From Theristus sp. LFF4_11 (lineage: Eukaryota > Nematoda > Chromadorea > Monhysterida > Xyalidae), in assembly GCA_030248135.1 (NCBI GenBank), contig JASANC010003919.1, forward strand, positions 62,001-126,000: 64,000 nucleotides of DNA, given 5' to 3'. Below the pieces are notes generated by a model. The model was given only the letters and a program-made list of their open reading frames with translations. It did not search any database and was not told the origin of the DNA. The position numbers and the translations under genes are program-made. Every line of letters starts with the position of its first letter. The first letter of the stretch is position 1. Below, one piece after another: positions 10,778 to 23,332 of this stretch.

Positions 10778-12035
10778 CTGAAACTACACAAAGTCGCTTG
10801 GCGAAATCGGGCACCGACTCGCATTTTTTGTAGTTATACAGCCTGTCCCTTTCCTAGGGAAGAAAAAATGCAAAAACTAACTCGATCATTTTCACATCAG
10901 TACCGAAGATGACGGATATTTTTAGGTAGGGCAAGGGTTAGGGTTCGAAAGAAAGTGAAAATTCCAATTTTTTTAAATTAAAATTTTCCCAAATTTTTTT
11001 TAATTTAAAAAATTTCCCAAAATGCCGGAGGAAAAATGGTCGACAAAAATAGGTGCAGTCGAACCGCGCTGACGCTTAAAATTGGCAAAAACTTTCATGA
11101 AAATTTACGTGAGGATGCCGCTTCCGTCAAACCGCCCGTTCTTGTTTACAGTTCTGCGGACACATAATTGAATATTGTTTAGAAATTTTTTTTTCTCTAT
11201 CACACTCATCAGAACTCTCAAATTAAAACTAGAAAACGCTTGCCCACGCGTCTCCTGCTTGTTGTCTGAATGAAACAATGAAAAAATGCTCGCTTCTAAT
11301 AATGTGTTTTTCTGCTTTCAGGCTTTGTTTCGGCCGTTCTATTTTCAGAGAATGTGTTTTGTCTGTGGAATGGATCATGCTTGTGTGAACGTGGATATCA
11401 AGATTACGCACAGCGACGTTTTGTTTTGTTTTGTATTTGTCGTACCAGTTTTGTTTGTGTTTGATCGTTATTGGTAAGATGGTTTCAGTTCACTTTTTAT
11501 TCCGTCTATTCCCTGAACGTTGTGACCTTGTGTGTACTGATCTCTGTCGCGCTGACATCAAATGTGATCAATGTTCTGTTTTGTTTCAATTAAAATTTAC
11601 ATTTTACCACAAGACATACTAGCCATTGTGACGAATGTTCGTGTTATTCGTGTAGTTTATTCGGATATCTTTGTCGGCATAGTTTTTCACACATGAATTA
11701 CATGAGATTACGTGTTGCGTTTGGCATGATTTACTTGATCTTGAACTGTTTTGAACGATTAGGTAAATTTTTGTTTGAAACTCAGTATTTGCGTCGAGTT
11801 TTTTTTGTGTCAGTGTTGACGTGGTTCTGTTTTGATGTGATTGGTGAGACACATTTTGTTGAAACAGGAGCAGCTTGTTTTCGTTTTCGTCTTGCCCGTG
11901 GTCTCTTTTCTTTTGATGTCAATGTTTCGTGATGCAATGTTTATTAACTGATACATTATCTTAAAAAAACCTCAATTATATTTTTAATATTTGCGCCGCT
12001 GTTAGCGGTAGAATAAAATTGAATGAATGAATCAG
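10778..12035. other. Intergenic, A/T-rich, no gene recognised
   Basis: It contains the second copy of the block flanking the granulin exon (11040-11095) and a gaaaaaatgcaaaaact block at about 10861-10880 that recurs near 28683. Open frames between 11286 and 11932 are T-rich and lack codon bias; I do not support them as genes. Confidence 0.45.
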
Positions 12036-12344
12036 AAGAATGGATCGAATTTCAAGGCGGTATGTTTGTCTTCACTTCAGCATTAGTTTAGCTGGGGACA
12101 ATTAGTGACGTTTTGGAGGTCAAAACACAAGAAGAGGCATGGTGACGGTTTGGAAAAGGGGTAATTGAGGTCACCAAAACAAAATCTGCAAAGTTCCGCC
12201 ATACGGGAGTCATTCGGGAGGCGTTTGCATATCATATGTGGTTCTTCGGACTCCCTGATTGATTTAGCACAACTTTGATTTTTGAAATTAAAAAAAACAA
12301 AAATGGCGATTTTTGTTTTTTTAACAACCCTAGGAGGGTGAAAA
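12036..12344 (+). repeat. 3' part of a TAGGGTTGTTAAA-type element
   Basis: This segment is almost identical to about 13505-13825 of the complete element (same gatcgaatttcaaggcggta start and ttaacaacccta end). It is a truncated copy of that family. Confidence 0.75.
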
Positions 12345-12932
12345 TTTCAGATTTGGCTTCGGCGATCCCATTTTTCCACCGACGACATCGTGCCTCGTGT
12401 TTTGTCTCTCAATTTCCTTCAAATAACAAACAAGCAACTCACCGGTGTGATGGAACTGACGACGACTGACGACACGAGTCGATCATGTCTCACCAAGGCT
12501 AAAAAAAGTCGATAAATCGATCCAGAATACCACCTGCAGAGTTGAAGACTATGTCACAAAGTAAAGTCGAAGAAAAGTCGAGAATGTTGGTTCGTTGAGG
12601 GAGGTTGATGGTTGAGGGATGCAAATCTAGGCATTCTTGAAGAAAAGCGGGGACTGAATGATTGATAATGCGGCTCCCCCGCTCCCATATGCCAAAAATA
12701 AGGGAAACAAAACCGAAAACTAACACGCATTTTTGATATTATTATTATTGAAAAACCTGAAAAAAATTTGAAAAAAACAAAAAAAATTTCGAAAAATTTG
12801 AAAAATAAAATTTAAAAAAAAGCTTTTTACTTTAAAAAAAATAAAAAAATTTTTTTTAAGCTTACATCTCTAGGTGTGCCTTCTCGGTGAGGGGGGTGCA
12901 CGGGCAGAAAATTTTCCTGAGGGGGGTGCACT

Positions 12933-13825
12933 TAGGGTTGTTAAACAAAAATGAAAATTTAAAAAAAAAAAAAGTGATTAAAAAAAAACAAAAATGCCGA
13001 TTTTTTTTTTTAAATTCGAATTTTTTTCTCTAATATGCTCTGAAAACCTCAATTTTGGCACAATTTTTCGAAAGTTCAACAAAAATTTTCTTTGATTATA
13101 CCTCGTAAAACCTTTAGCAGTCGATTTTGGGCCGTTTTACCGACTGATTTTAGGCTTCGACAACATCTGCGATGAAGTTTTTGAGCGTCCCAAAGCTTAG
13201 CCTACCATTTCCGATGCAGATAAGGTGACGATTCGCCTCGCAGAGCGTCCGATTGTGCTCGCTGCTCCGTTTGCAAGCGCTACGTTACGATGTAACGATG
13301 TAACGATGTAACGTTTATCGTACCAAGGTAGTCACACGATGCCGAAGCATCGAAATAGGTAATACCCGTTAGTACAAAATACAATGAAACAATCAATAAC
13401 ATCACGCATTAACCACCACACGAACAAAACACGATGAACTGACTGAGCTGACTGAGCTGAGGTTGTCTGGTTTCTGCTTCGTGTCGTGTCGTCGCGACAC
13501 CATCAGAAGAATTGATCGAATTTCAAGGCGGTATGTTTGTCTTCACTTTAGCATTAGCTTAGCTGGGGACAATTAGTGACGTTTTGGAGGTCAAAACACA
13601 AGAAGAGGCATGGTGACGGTTTGGAAAAGGGGTAATTGAGGTCACCAAAACAAAATCTGCAAAGTTCCGCCATACGGGAGTCATTCGGGAGGCGCTTGCA
13701 TATCATATGTGGTTCTTCGGACTCCCTGATTGATTTAGCACAACTTTGATTTTTAAAATTTTTTTTTCAAAAATTTTTTTTTTTTTAAACAAAAATGACG
13801 ATTTTTGTTTTTTTTAACAACCCTA
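12933..13825 (+). mobile_element. Complete 893-bp hAT-like non-autonomous element
   Basis: The element begins TAGGGTTGTTAAACAAAAAT and ends ...TTTAACAACCCTA, an inverted pair. It is flanked by a perfect 8-bp duplication GGTGCACT (12925-12932 and 13826-13833). An 8-bp target duplication is typical of the hAT superfamily. No transposase frame. Partial or nested copies are at 12036, 26083, about 32510-33090 (reverse), 40787-43290 and 59090-59610. A small 9-mer tandem (acgatgtaa) lies inside at about 13287-13310. Confidence 0.85.
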
Positions 13826-14144
13826 GGTGCACTGCACTGGCTGAACATGGTCTAGCTGAACCCAGCTCGACGAGACGCTTCGAACAAACCTCTAACTTGT
13901 AAAAAAATTTGATTTTTTTAATTAAAAAAATTTGGATTTCCCCCCAAAACACTAGGGGACAGTGATTGCGTTTGCATTTGTTGTTATTTGCTCGTAATTC
14001 TTGAAAATTTTGCTAATTTTAGGTAAAATACTCGTTTTTACTTGATTTTTAGTCTATTTTTAGCATTATTTTGCTGTTTTTATAGCTTTTTAGCGTTTTA
14101 GCTATCGCTTACCTTTATACTTTTACCGCTATACTTTTAGTTTT

Positions 14145-14370
14145 ACCGTGGCGTAGCGGTAGAACTTCGGCCTACAGTTCTGTAGGTACGGGGTTCGAAC
14201 CTCGCTGTGGACAAGACATACTCGTGGAAAATTAGAGTGACCAATGAACATCTAATGGTCTATTCCCTCCTGAGCCGAGGGTAAAATTGGGCTCGGGGCA
14301 GTATTGCCCGTCTCCGCCGGAGTTTGGTACCTTCGGGTTTCCGGAACCGGCGCGCGTACAAATAAATTAA
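14145..14370 (+). mobile_element. tRNA-derived SINE
   Basis: The head has RNA polymerase III box A (tggcgtagcggtag) and box B (gggttcgaacct) at tRNA spacing, but its acceptor ends do not pair well, so it is not a working tRNA. The body ends with gccggagtttggtaccttcg followed by an A-rich tail. The same tail closes the SINEs at 34003-34371 and 59298-59449. Around it (13860-14690) are G/C runs and an inverted piece of the CATAGTTGTTC element near 14530-14560; no gene. Confidence 0.7.
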
Positions 14371-15049
14371 AAATTAAATTAATCTATCAAATTTCAAAAT
14401 TTTGACCGCCCCCCCCCGCCCCAAAGTCACATCGCCCCCCCCCCAAAATTTTCCACCAAAATTTTCCAGCTATCTATCTATCTGGAAATTTTGCTCCAAC
14501 TATTTACATGTTACATCGGCCTCCCTCCAACCCCTCGGCTCTGGAACAACTATGCCCTGACCCTGACCCTAGGTACCCCACCCTCCCTCATCTTCGATAC
14601 TGCATCAAAGGTTGGCTTAGGATTAGGTTTAGTTGGTTTGTTTGCAATCAAGATTACCATGAAAACTAAAACTTACCATGAAAAGAAGTATTGAAATCGC
14701 GGCGTACATGTGAACGAACCACGGGTTTGATCGTCGGACATTCATTTTTTGAGCCGTTCAAAACTGGTTGCAATGCTTGCAAAGCTACAATGTTTGACGT
14801 TATTCAGAATGGAAACATCATGTTATGTTTATCAAATGTAGTGCGCAGTCGAGTGACAAAATGTGATAATAAACCCAGTTTGCTGCACACTCGGTTTCCA
14901 ACAATCTTATCAGGTATTCGTCTTCTTGTGGTGCAGTTGGGTGAGATCGTTGACAATTTTTATTCACAATGCATGTTTCGCCAATCGTAAAAGTTTTTAT
15001 GTTTCATGCAAATTTCAATAATGTATTGTTGCTATTTAGAGTGACTGAA

Positions 15050-18000
15050 ATGGGCTTGAAAAACATTTGGCCGCTCGTGAACGACTGCTTTAAGCAGCAA
15101 GACCGAAGCGCACTCGATGGCAAAACGCTTGCCATTGGTGAGCAGCTAATTTTGGATAACGCGAGCGAATTGGGAATCATCGAGAACCGAATACAAACAG
15201 CTTTATCGAAATTCGTTCAACTCGTGTTAGAACCGCAAAAGCATGACATTGGCGTTTCGCGCAATTTTCAAATTGTCGACTGTTTCAGATTTGAGCGTTT
15301 GGCTGCATGCGAGTGCTGAGCAGTCGTTCACAAAGAGTCTGGGCGACGCTGCGTTCAAGCGTCGTGCGTTACTGCAGATGCTTTGCAAACGGCTGATGGC
15401 TCTGAAAGAGATTGGGTGCAAACCAGTTGTGGTGCTCGATGGGAAACCGCCGGCAGAGAAGATACGGGTGAACACGTTGCAGCCTGATACTTTCAACTGT
15501 CAACATTTATCTCACAAAAATACACGCGTTCATTCGTGCATGCTTGAAATTCGTCAGAAAACTGTTGTTTTATGCTAGTTTCAAATGAGATTACAATTTT
15601 GAAACGTTTCGTTTTGAACATCGTGTGTGGCATCTGAAAATCTGAAATATTTTGGCTCTCACCTTTCAACATTTCATCGGCTGATCAGTGGATTGCAGGG
15701 TGAATGTTTCTTTTTCAGTGCTCCAAAACAGCATGCATGGGTTCGCCTCGTGTCACCCGTTCATGTCGTTCACCCACAACTTCCAATCAAGAAAGGAAAA
15801 CATCACATGCGCCCAATTTTCACACGCTGCTCAGTGCGCCAGACGAGAAAGAACAGCAGGACGCTATTGCTTCGGTCAAAGTGAGCTACTTTTTTGCGAT
15901 GTTGATTCAGGTGCAACAGGCAGACAGACGTTTGTGTGTACTGCTTTGCGTGAAACAAGACTAGCAAGACTAAGGTTAGTAAAAACCGGTTTTTATATAG
16001 CCAGGAAAACCGGTTTTATTTCCGTTTTAAAACGGTTTTAAAACCGTTTTTATTTCCCGATGGTTCCCAGCATCCGCAACGCAAGTGTCCAACAGAGGTG
16101 TGCACGCCGGACAATTCTTGCTGGTACCGGCTCGGGTGGTTGCGCGACGTCGACCCCACCTCCACCACATTTTTCTCGCAAATTTAGTGTCACATTCTAC
16201 ATGTGCAGCGCGATTTCAAATACAAATACATTTATATTTTTGAAGTTTATTCTGTGTTTCGTTCAGAAAATGGCATTGACTCTCAATTTCAATGAAAAGA
16301 AACGGTAAATTGTAACGTCTTCGCGTAGCGAAGAAAATTTTCAAAAATTAAGCCCTGAGAACGCATTTTACCTTGCGATTTTTGGATGTCATCCAAAGTA
16401 ATTTGCTGTCTATGACATTTATTCACGTGTTAAAAAACGCAGATGTTTAGAAATGTGCGAACAAAAAGCTTACGTAGGAGATAGATGGACCAAGTGATCG
16501 TTGATACGGTCAAAACAACAAAAATATTCTTAGATTCAATCGAACCGTTATCAGCAAAACACTGAATAATCTAAATAAACGAACGATGAATTCGTGATCG
16601 CCATTGTCAAACAAACCACCATAAAGTGTTCACGTCCTGCGCCGGAGGCGCAGAAAAATTTTGAATCTGGGCGCCAAATTTCTTAAAAACAATCCCTTGA
16701 AATCTTCGAAAATTGAGAGAATCAAAAAAGCTGACCGAAACGACCAATTTCTTTGCGTCATACCAAATTATTTTGCGTCATTCACGCACGATTTCACGTA
16801 AAAAACCTGAATGTCTGTGCAACTCACATTTGCGGAATAAAATGTGCTTACCATCTGCAAGCGCAGCGCGATTTCAAATACAAATACATTGCAAGCTACT
16901 AAAGGATACCACGACAGTCAGTAAATTGAAATCTTCGAATTTAAAAATTTTGAAGCAATTTTTATTCCATTTGTGAAAATTTTGTCTCTTCCACCTGAGG
17001 CGCTGCGCGACATCTGTGAATTAAAAGGATTGCTCACAGCAATTTCAGCAGCTCACAACAAAAGCACAATAGCAGGCCGTAATTTTGACTGATAAATGGC
17101 GAGGGGTTGTTTGTGGGGGGGGTCCAGAAGTTGACCCACTCCAATTAAACATGAAAAATACAGTTGAAATTAGCATCTGAAGCTTCAAGAAAAGTAAATC
17201 TGATTGTATTTTTGCGATATCATCTACCTAATAGTCTTGAAATACCAAAAGTTAAAAAAAATTTGAAGTAAGAAACCGGTTATTTATTTTCGCAAGAAAA
17301 AATACAACGTTCTTTTCGGAAAAAAGGTTTTATTTCCTATGTCAACCCCACTCAAAACCCAGACATAAATGGCAATTTTGCTTTTTCTCATGTTTTTCAT
17401 CAGTGACTGTGTATCCGACTAGATTCTTATCGATTGATTATCCGGTGATGCGGCTTTTCATCATTGCAGGAGTTGCTTGGTCTACTTGGTGTGCCGTACA
17501 TACAAGCGCCTAGCGAGGCTGAAGCGCAATGTGCCCGGCTTGAGTTGCAAGGGCATGTCCATGGCACATTGACCACTGACTTTGACTATTTCCTGTTTGG
17601 TGGTCGAACGCAGTTTCGAGTTTCGTTCAGCAAACGCAAACCACAAATCGATGTGATTACCATTGAGCAGATCGCTGAAAAATTTGGTTGGCTATTTTTT
17701 GTTCAGAGTCAAATTCCGTCTCAGTCTAAGCACAATACGCGAATGGCGACCATGTACAGTGCAACTGGATGTCGCATATAATTAGCTGATTGGTTGGTGA
17801 TGCATTCTGCGCAGGCATTGCTGTGGAGGTGGAGTGTGTGCTGCACAAAAAGCATGCATCATCAGCTGAATGTGTTACATGATACAGAGTTCGACTGTCC
17901 TGAACAGTGCTGCACAATGTGTGATCTGCGGCGCCAATGATTGCGTGAACGTGCAGTCAGCATCATCTTGCAGACATGCCCCGTGATGACGTTCGTTGTT

Positions 18001-21000
18001 GTCTGATCGCGAGCAGTGTGCTTGTCGGCAGCGACTACGCCAGGGGCGTCCGTGGCATCGGTGCCACACGAGCGCTCGCAATGGCACGCAGCGCACTCGC
18101 ACGCTGCCGCCACACAGCACTGCAAACACCGTCGCCAATGCAGTGCTTCGAAATGATCAGGTGCACTCGATTGGTGGCGTTCTTGCGGTAGTAGCATGTG
18201 ATTTCCAATACTGGTTTCAAACCACCGACGCCGTTATGCTGGTAATAGTATGTGTCTGTAGGCAGTTTACGGGTGTCCGTATCACATGCTGTTCATGCAG
18301 GTTTCCCGGAGTTTTCTGTTTTTTTTTGATAAATAAGATCGACCGATGGAGGGTAGAATGTGGTGAGACGGATTAAAGCAACCAATCAATGTGTTGCATT
18401 GAAAGTTGCGTTTCAGAAAAGCCAGCCAGCACACGAGGCATGAGTATCCGGCCGCAGACGATGTGCAGGCCGTCATCGACCTGTATGAACAGCCGAGCAC
18501 CATCAAAGTGCCCAACGACACGCTGCGCTGGTCGCCTGTGCGCGAGCAACCTCTCAAGGTCGTACTCAAACTACTTGCGCATTCGCTGGCGTTCGATTGC
18601 GCAAATGCAGCCAACCAACGAGCGCTCTTATTCACGGTTAAACTCTGCTGTAAACTGTCACCAATATCGTTATATCACGATTTTGCAGCAATTTGCGAGC
18701 CGATTCATGAATAAAGAGCCAAGCGACATTGAGCTGGCCCTGCGTCGCTTAGAGAAGCAACGGTTGATTGCGAAACACGAAAAGGTTCTTTTCGTGTTTT
18801 TTTTAGTTTCGGGTGTTTCCAAGTTGAGTTGAAAAGCTGACAAGTGGAAAAAATTCAAATGAAAAAAGTTTTCCGAAGCGTGTTGCTGTTTCAGGCACAG
18901 CATCGCATCACGGAGTATTACACGCCAACAAAGAACCAAAAGTCGTCTGGAGAATCTCAGTGCAGCAGCACGAGTCAGCAAAACTTGCCCAGTCGAAAAC
19001 GAAGTCAGCATTCCAAAGGTTGTGCTGTTTTCAGCAGAGATGTCTGACGGACGACGTTTTCGTGTTTTTTCTAGTTTCCCTTCCTCAAAGGTTCCTTTGT
19101 GTAAAGAAGTTCTGCAAATCGTTGTTTGAAACTTGCATACTTTGGTTGTGCAGCAGGCCGAGCGTCGCTGCACGAGCACCAACTGACACGCGTGAAACGA
19201 CCGCTGTTCACGGACACAGCCGTCTCAAACACACCCGTGCTGCTCGGTTTGTTCGTTTCACGCCTTCCGCAACAACCGGTTGCATTGGTATTTTGCTTTC
19301 TTAAGGCCCGTTTAGCCGTCCGGACGTTGACGCACGTCGCCGTACAGACAGACACGGACGCATAAACGAGGACGTGAGATGAAGTGACGTGCCGCATGGT
19401 TTTAGAATTTTTGCTCGTTTATGCGTCCGTACGGCGACGTGCGTCGACGTGCAGACAGATACGGACACATAAACGATGACGTGCCGTGAAGTGACGTGCC
19501 GTGACGTGCCGGGTGGTTTTAGAATTTTTGCTCGTTTATGCCCCTGTACGGCGACGTGCGTCGACGTTCAGACAGATACGGACGCATAAACGATGACGTG
19601 ACGTGCCGTAACGTTGTATTTTAGATTCTGCTCTAAAAAGCCGCACGTCACCAAGCAAAATTCAATAAAGTTATGTGCCAAATTGAAATTGAATATTTGC
19701 GACAACAACCAATTTTGACTGGAGAATTAAGATTGCAACTCAAATTCGAAACAACCCACAGATTCAAGTCTTTTGAAGTTTCGTCTTTCGCTCAAGTCTT
19801 TCGAGCAGTTCATTCAATGCAGAGCAGAAGAACAGGCGAAAACACATTGTGTTTTCCAACAGTGCGCGTGCACAAATAGTTTGCTGCGGCTGCAGAATTG
19901 ATATGGACCATACAGCCAGCGGCAATCATGGTACCATGGCGCAGTGGTTAGTTAATGGTTCGCCTCGCAGACTGTGCAGATGAAAATTTTCACTTTTTTG
20001 CCGCACGACAAATTCTTTGGTGTTGTGTGGATTGCTATGATTTCAAAACAAAGTCACGCACAAATTTGCATTCAGCACTTCAGGCTCTGTTTTGTTGTTG
20101 TCAATAGCCAGAGAATCAGCAAATTGGTTGGTGATCGTGATGCATACATTTTGTCCAAACCAATCTCATCCTCCCCACAGCAATGCCTGCACAGAAAGCA
20201 TGCATCACGTGACCACCAACCAATCAGCTGATTCCCTATAATTTAGAGTTCGACTGTGGAGTTCATGTGATGGCTGAAACTCACTGAATTAGTGAATTCA
20301 CTGAATAAAAGCTAAACTGCTGACATTTTTGTTTGAGAATACAGAAAATAATCAGAAAAAAATGTATCATTTCAGGACGATAGTGAGTGAGCATGTGTTC
20401 ACAATGAAGAACAACAAAAGTAAACAAAATTGATAAAATCGAACTTTGACGCACAGCTTTTTAGGGGAGAACCTAAAACCATCCGGCACGTCATGGCACG
20501 TCACGTCATCGTTTATGCGTCCGTATCTGTCTGAACGTCGACGCACGTCGCCGTACAGGAGCATAAACGAGCGCGTGTTCTAAAACCATCCGGCACGTCA
20601 CGGCACGTCACGGCACGTCACGTCATCGTTTATGCGTCCGTATCTGTCTGAACGTCGACGCACGTCGCCGTACAGGAGCATAAACGAGCGCGTGTTCTAA
20701 AACCATCCGGCATGTCACGGCACGTCACGGCACGTCACGTCATCGTTTATGCGTCCGTATCTGTCTGAACGTCGCCGTACGTCGCCGTACAGGGGCATAA
20801 ACGAGCCCGAGTTCTAAAACAAGACGTGACGTGCCGTGACGTGCCGGATTGCTCTTTTTTGCAGCATAAACGAGGTTTGACGTGACGTGACGTGACGTGC
20901 CGGATGCAAATACGGACGGCTAAACGGGCCTTTAGCTTGTTTTAATTCAGCATTTGCTCGTTGTTTCCAGATATATCTGAATCTCAAAAGAACCAACAGA

Positions 21001-21107
21001 GCAGCAGCTCAACATTGATTCGATCTCATCCCGCCAGCTCAAACGACCGCATGATTGGTCATATTCGTCTGCCAGTGAAAGTTGAATTCAAACTAAAGTC
21101 GGAGTAA
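15050..21107 (+). CDS. GEN1: GEN1-type Holliday junction resolvase (XPG/FEN1 family)
   Basis: Exons: 15050-15137, 15289-15467, 15719-15880, 17470-17686, 17974-18160, 18417-18636, 18689-18784, 18895-19018 and 20971-21107 (TAA), 469 residues, all phases matching. It starts MGLKNIWPLV (GEN1-like MGVNDLW). Acidic catalytic positions are present: DLSVW (codon split by intron 1), APSEAEAQCARLE and TTDFDYFLFGG. LVGSDYARGVRGIGATRAL is the H2TH segment. The family cuts four-way junctions and flaps during recombination and replication. After residue about 383 a short tail contains QHRITEYY, a canonical PCNA-binding (PIP) pattern. A further open stretch at 19157-19287 looks coding but does not join in frame to the last exon; it may be a cassette or alternative end. 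Introns 3 and 8 are filled with repeats. Confidence 0.85.
15881..17469. repeat. GEN1 intron 3, repeat-derived
   Basis: The intron holds AAACCGGTTT fragments (about 15980-16060) and two copies of a gcgcgatttcaaatacaaat block (about 16209-16230 and 16868-16890) that bound A/T-rich sequence. I see no exon in it. Confidence 0.5.
17756..17902. mobile_element. Degenerate MITE in GEN1 intron 4
   Basis: It runs from tacagtgcaactgg to cagagttcgactgtcc and carries the tgatgcattctgcgcaggca and gcatgcatca core motifs of the CAGTCGAACTC family. The ends are diverged. Confidence 0.65.
19304..20931. mobile_element. PIF/Harbinger-like non-autonomous element with internal tandem repeats
   Basis: Inverted ends AGGCCCGTTTAGCCGTCC and ...GGACGGCTAAACGGGCCT are bounded by TTA on both sides (19301-19303 and 20932-20934); a TTA/TAA duplication is characteristic of PIF/Harbinger. 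Both halves consist of tandem units of about 100 bp built on gacgtgcgtcgacgt / acgtcgacgcacgtc and cataaacga motifs, in opposite orientation left and right, so most of the element can fold back. A MITE copy (about 20115-20246) is nested inside, and box-A-like tRNA sequence lies near 19934. It occupies the last GEN1 intron. Confidence 0.8.
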
Positions 21108-21672
21108 TCGAGTCTGTCTCGGCCAAAGATTTCGCGATTTCATTTTCAAGAAAATAGTCAAATTTCGTTCTTCTGCCATGTTATCGATTTGTTATTGCCA
21201 GTGATTTTGTTCACTTTTCTCAAGAAGTGCTACTTGATTCAAAAAAAATTAATGTATGGATAGCTTTGTGGTTCCGTTCCTTTTTGTGCTGCCAGGTGAT
21301 TTTTGTTATACTTTCTCTTTTTTCACAACAGTGATAATTTAATTCACAAATGAGCTTATGAAAATTTTTTATGTCTCCTATTGTTTTCATATTGTAATTG
21401 TGATGCCACGTGAGCTTTCGTTCGGTTCTAGTGGTGGTTACTGGTTTCAAAAAAATGTGGATGTCAATTGCAAATACAACCATTTTTTTGTCCGAAAATA
21501 CTGAGTCGAAATTTCTGTTTAGTGTATATCGTTTGCGTCAACGTCAACTACAAGTTGGCGGTATTGTAGTTTGTTCAGTTTTTTGTGATTGTTCCATGGT
21601 TTTCTGCATTTCGTTGCAGTAGAGCAGCGACAGATTGATCCAAACACTAACATCGGCACAGATTCTTGCGAA

Positions 21673-23332
21673 ATGCTGCACATACGCCGTGGCGTGCGGT
21701 TGTTTTCCATGCGACCTTTCTGTGTTGTTCCATGTGGCGACATGTCATCTGCGACCACCAGTAATCACCAGCATCGAAACAACAACAATATTTGCTCGGC
21801 GGAGCTCCTCAACAAGCCCCTGCTAGCAATATCGTGTCGCGGTTTGCAATCGTATGAATGGGCGCCTGACTGGGATCTGACGGGAGAGTCGGCGAAGAAA
21901 GGCGAACGATCTTTATGGGCGCACAAGTGGGACTATTACGCTGATGTGATATGGCCACCCAACAAACAGCCCGATGAGGCGCAGCAAAGCGCGCGCAGCA
22001 GAGCCAAAGTTGCCGTGAGTATTACATTCGCATGATATCACGGTTCCGTTGACGTTTGTGTACAGCCGGACTCACTGTATTGCTCATTGGTGGTGCACTT
22101 TCGATTGGAGCACTGATTGGTGCTTGCTGCCAGCCGGTGTTGATTGATTTGATGCGACACGCGTTTGACCAAATCGTTGTCCACCAGGAGCTGTTTCACA
22201 CGGGCGAAAATCTGAAATACAGTCCGAAGAAGATGTGGGTGGTTTGCGAGTTTATTCGTGGACGTTCATTGGACGAAGCGATCAGCCAATTGGCGTTTGT
22301 GCCTCGCAAGGGAGCGGTGCTCATGAGAGAGGTCAGGCAAAACAACAAACGTGGCAAGCTGCTTGCGTTCAACTCAGAACCTGTGAAGAATCGAAGTCCG
22401 ATTTTTTTATTTGGACAATATGCATGGATTCCCGAATTGCCACTTTGCAAAACTGGTTTTCGATCCAATAAAAAGTGGATAGCGGAAAAGTTTCGGCTTT
22501 ATTATTGTCAACTGAGTCATGATGCCGGTAATGTACCAAATGTTCCGTTGTCTAGCGACAAATTACTTTCCTCATTGCAGTTACTCCTTGAGGCACGCGA
22601 GAAGGCGCCCGATTACAACATTGAATTCCCATCTAACCTCTGGATTGGTAGATCGCTTTGAAACAACATTGATTTCAATCGGTTGGGCCATTCTTATTGG
22701 ATTTTACAATTTCAGCCGAAGCGTTCGTGACACTGGGTACGGTGATCAAAGGGTACCGTCGAACGAGAGGCGGTCGAATGAGCATTTTGAAATACAAGTT
22801 AGCAGGCAGCTTTTCGTGTGGCGTTGCAGTGTGCACTATAGTCGATTTCCACATAATATGCAATCAACTGATCGGTTGGTGACCACGTGATGCATGCATG
22901 CATCCCGTGCAGTACACGAAGTTCGCTGTTTGCGGTTTCGCCAGGTAGACGCATACGCGGCATACCGCGGTGCCCCCTGGCTCGTCAGTGCGACGGACAC
23001 CAGGCGGTACTGCCGAAGTGTTTTTTACCACAGACAGATTTTATGGTCTGGGTAAAACATCAGCAAGCCTAGAAAGCAAGAATCTCACGACACGAACTCA
23101 ACCATCCCTGGTCCGACTGCATGCACCACGCGGCCTGCTGGGCATTCGGCTAATTGCATATTAAAAACAAAATTGCCAATTTCGCAGACATTGCAATGTG
23201 TTCCTTCGGTTGGAGGAAGGCGAGGCACCGGGCCCCGTGAAAGTGAGACACTCGCCAAACCCAAGCGGCTGGCAGAAAATGGACGAACATGTGCAGCAAC
23301 TGAGGGAGAGGACCATCAATGATTCGTTGTGA
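21673..23332 (+). CDS. MRPL22: Large mitoribosomal subunit protein uL22m
   Basis: Exons: 21673-22014, 22134-22331, 22581-22647, 22716-22797 and 23188-23332 (TGA), 277 residues (human about 206). The start gives a typical mitochondrial presequence (MLHIRRGVRLFSMRPFCVV), followed by a longer than usual Ser/Asn-rich linker. The uL22 domain begins near ENLKYSPKKMW and continues FIRGRSLDEAISQL, KKGA-like RKGAVLMREV, EFPSNLWI, GRRTRGG-like YRRTRGGRMSI and FLRLEEGEAP, ending QQLRERTINDSL (human QQLRSRTIVHTL). It lines the exit tunnel of the mitochondrial ribosome. AATAAA is near 23364. Introns 1-3 are 119, 249 and 68 bp; intron 4 holds degenerate MITE sequence (about 22840-22925). An acceptor before 21610 suggests a 5' UTR exon. 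Confidence 0.88.

Noticed and set aside
11286..11932. Several T-rich + strand open frames
   Set aside because: No codon bias, no motif, no splice-compatible partner.
14145..14212. Possible tRNA gene
   Set aside because: Box A and box B are present but the acceptor ends do not form a seven-base stem, and a SINE body follows directly.
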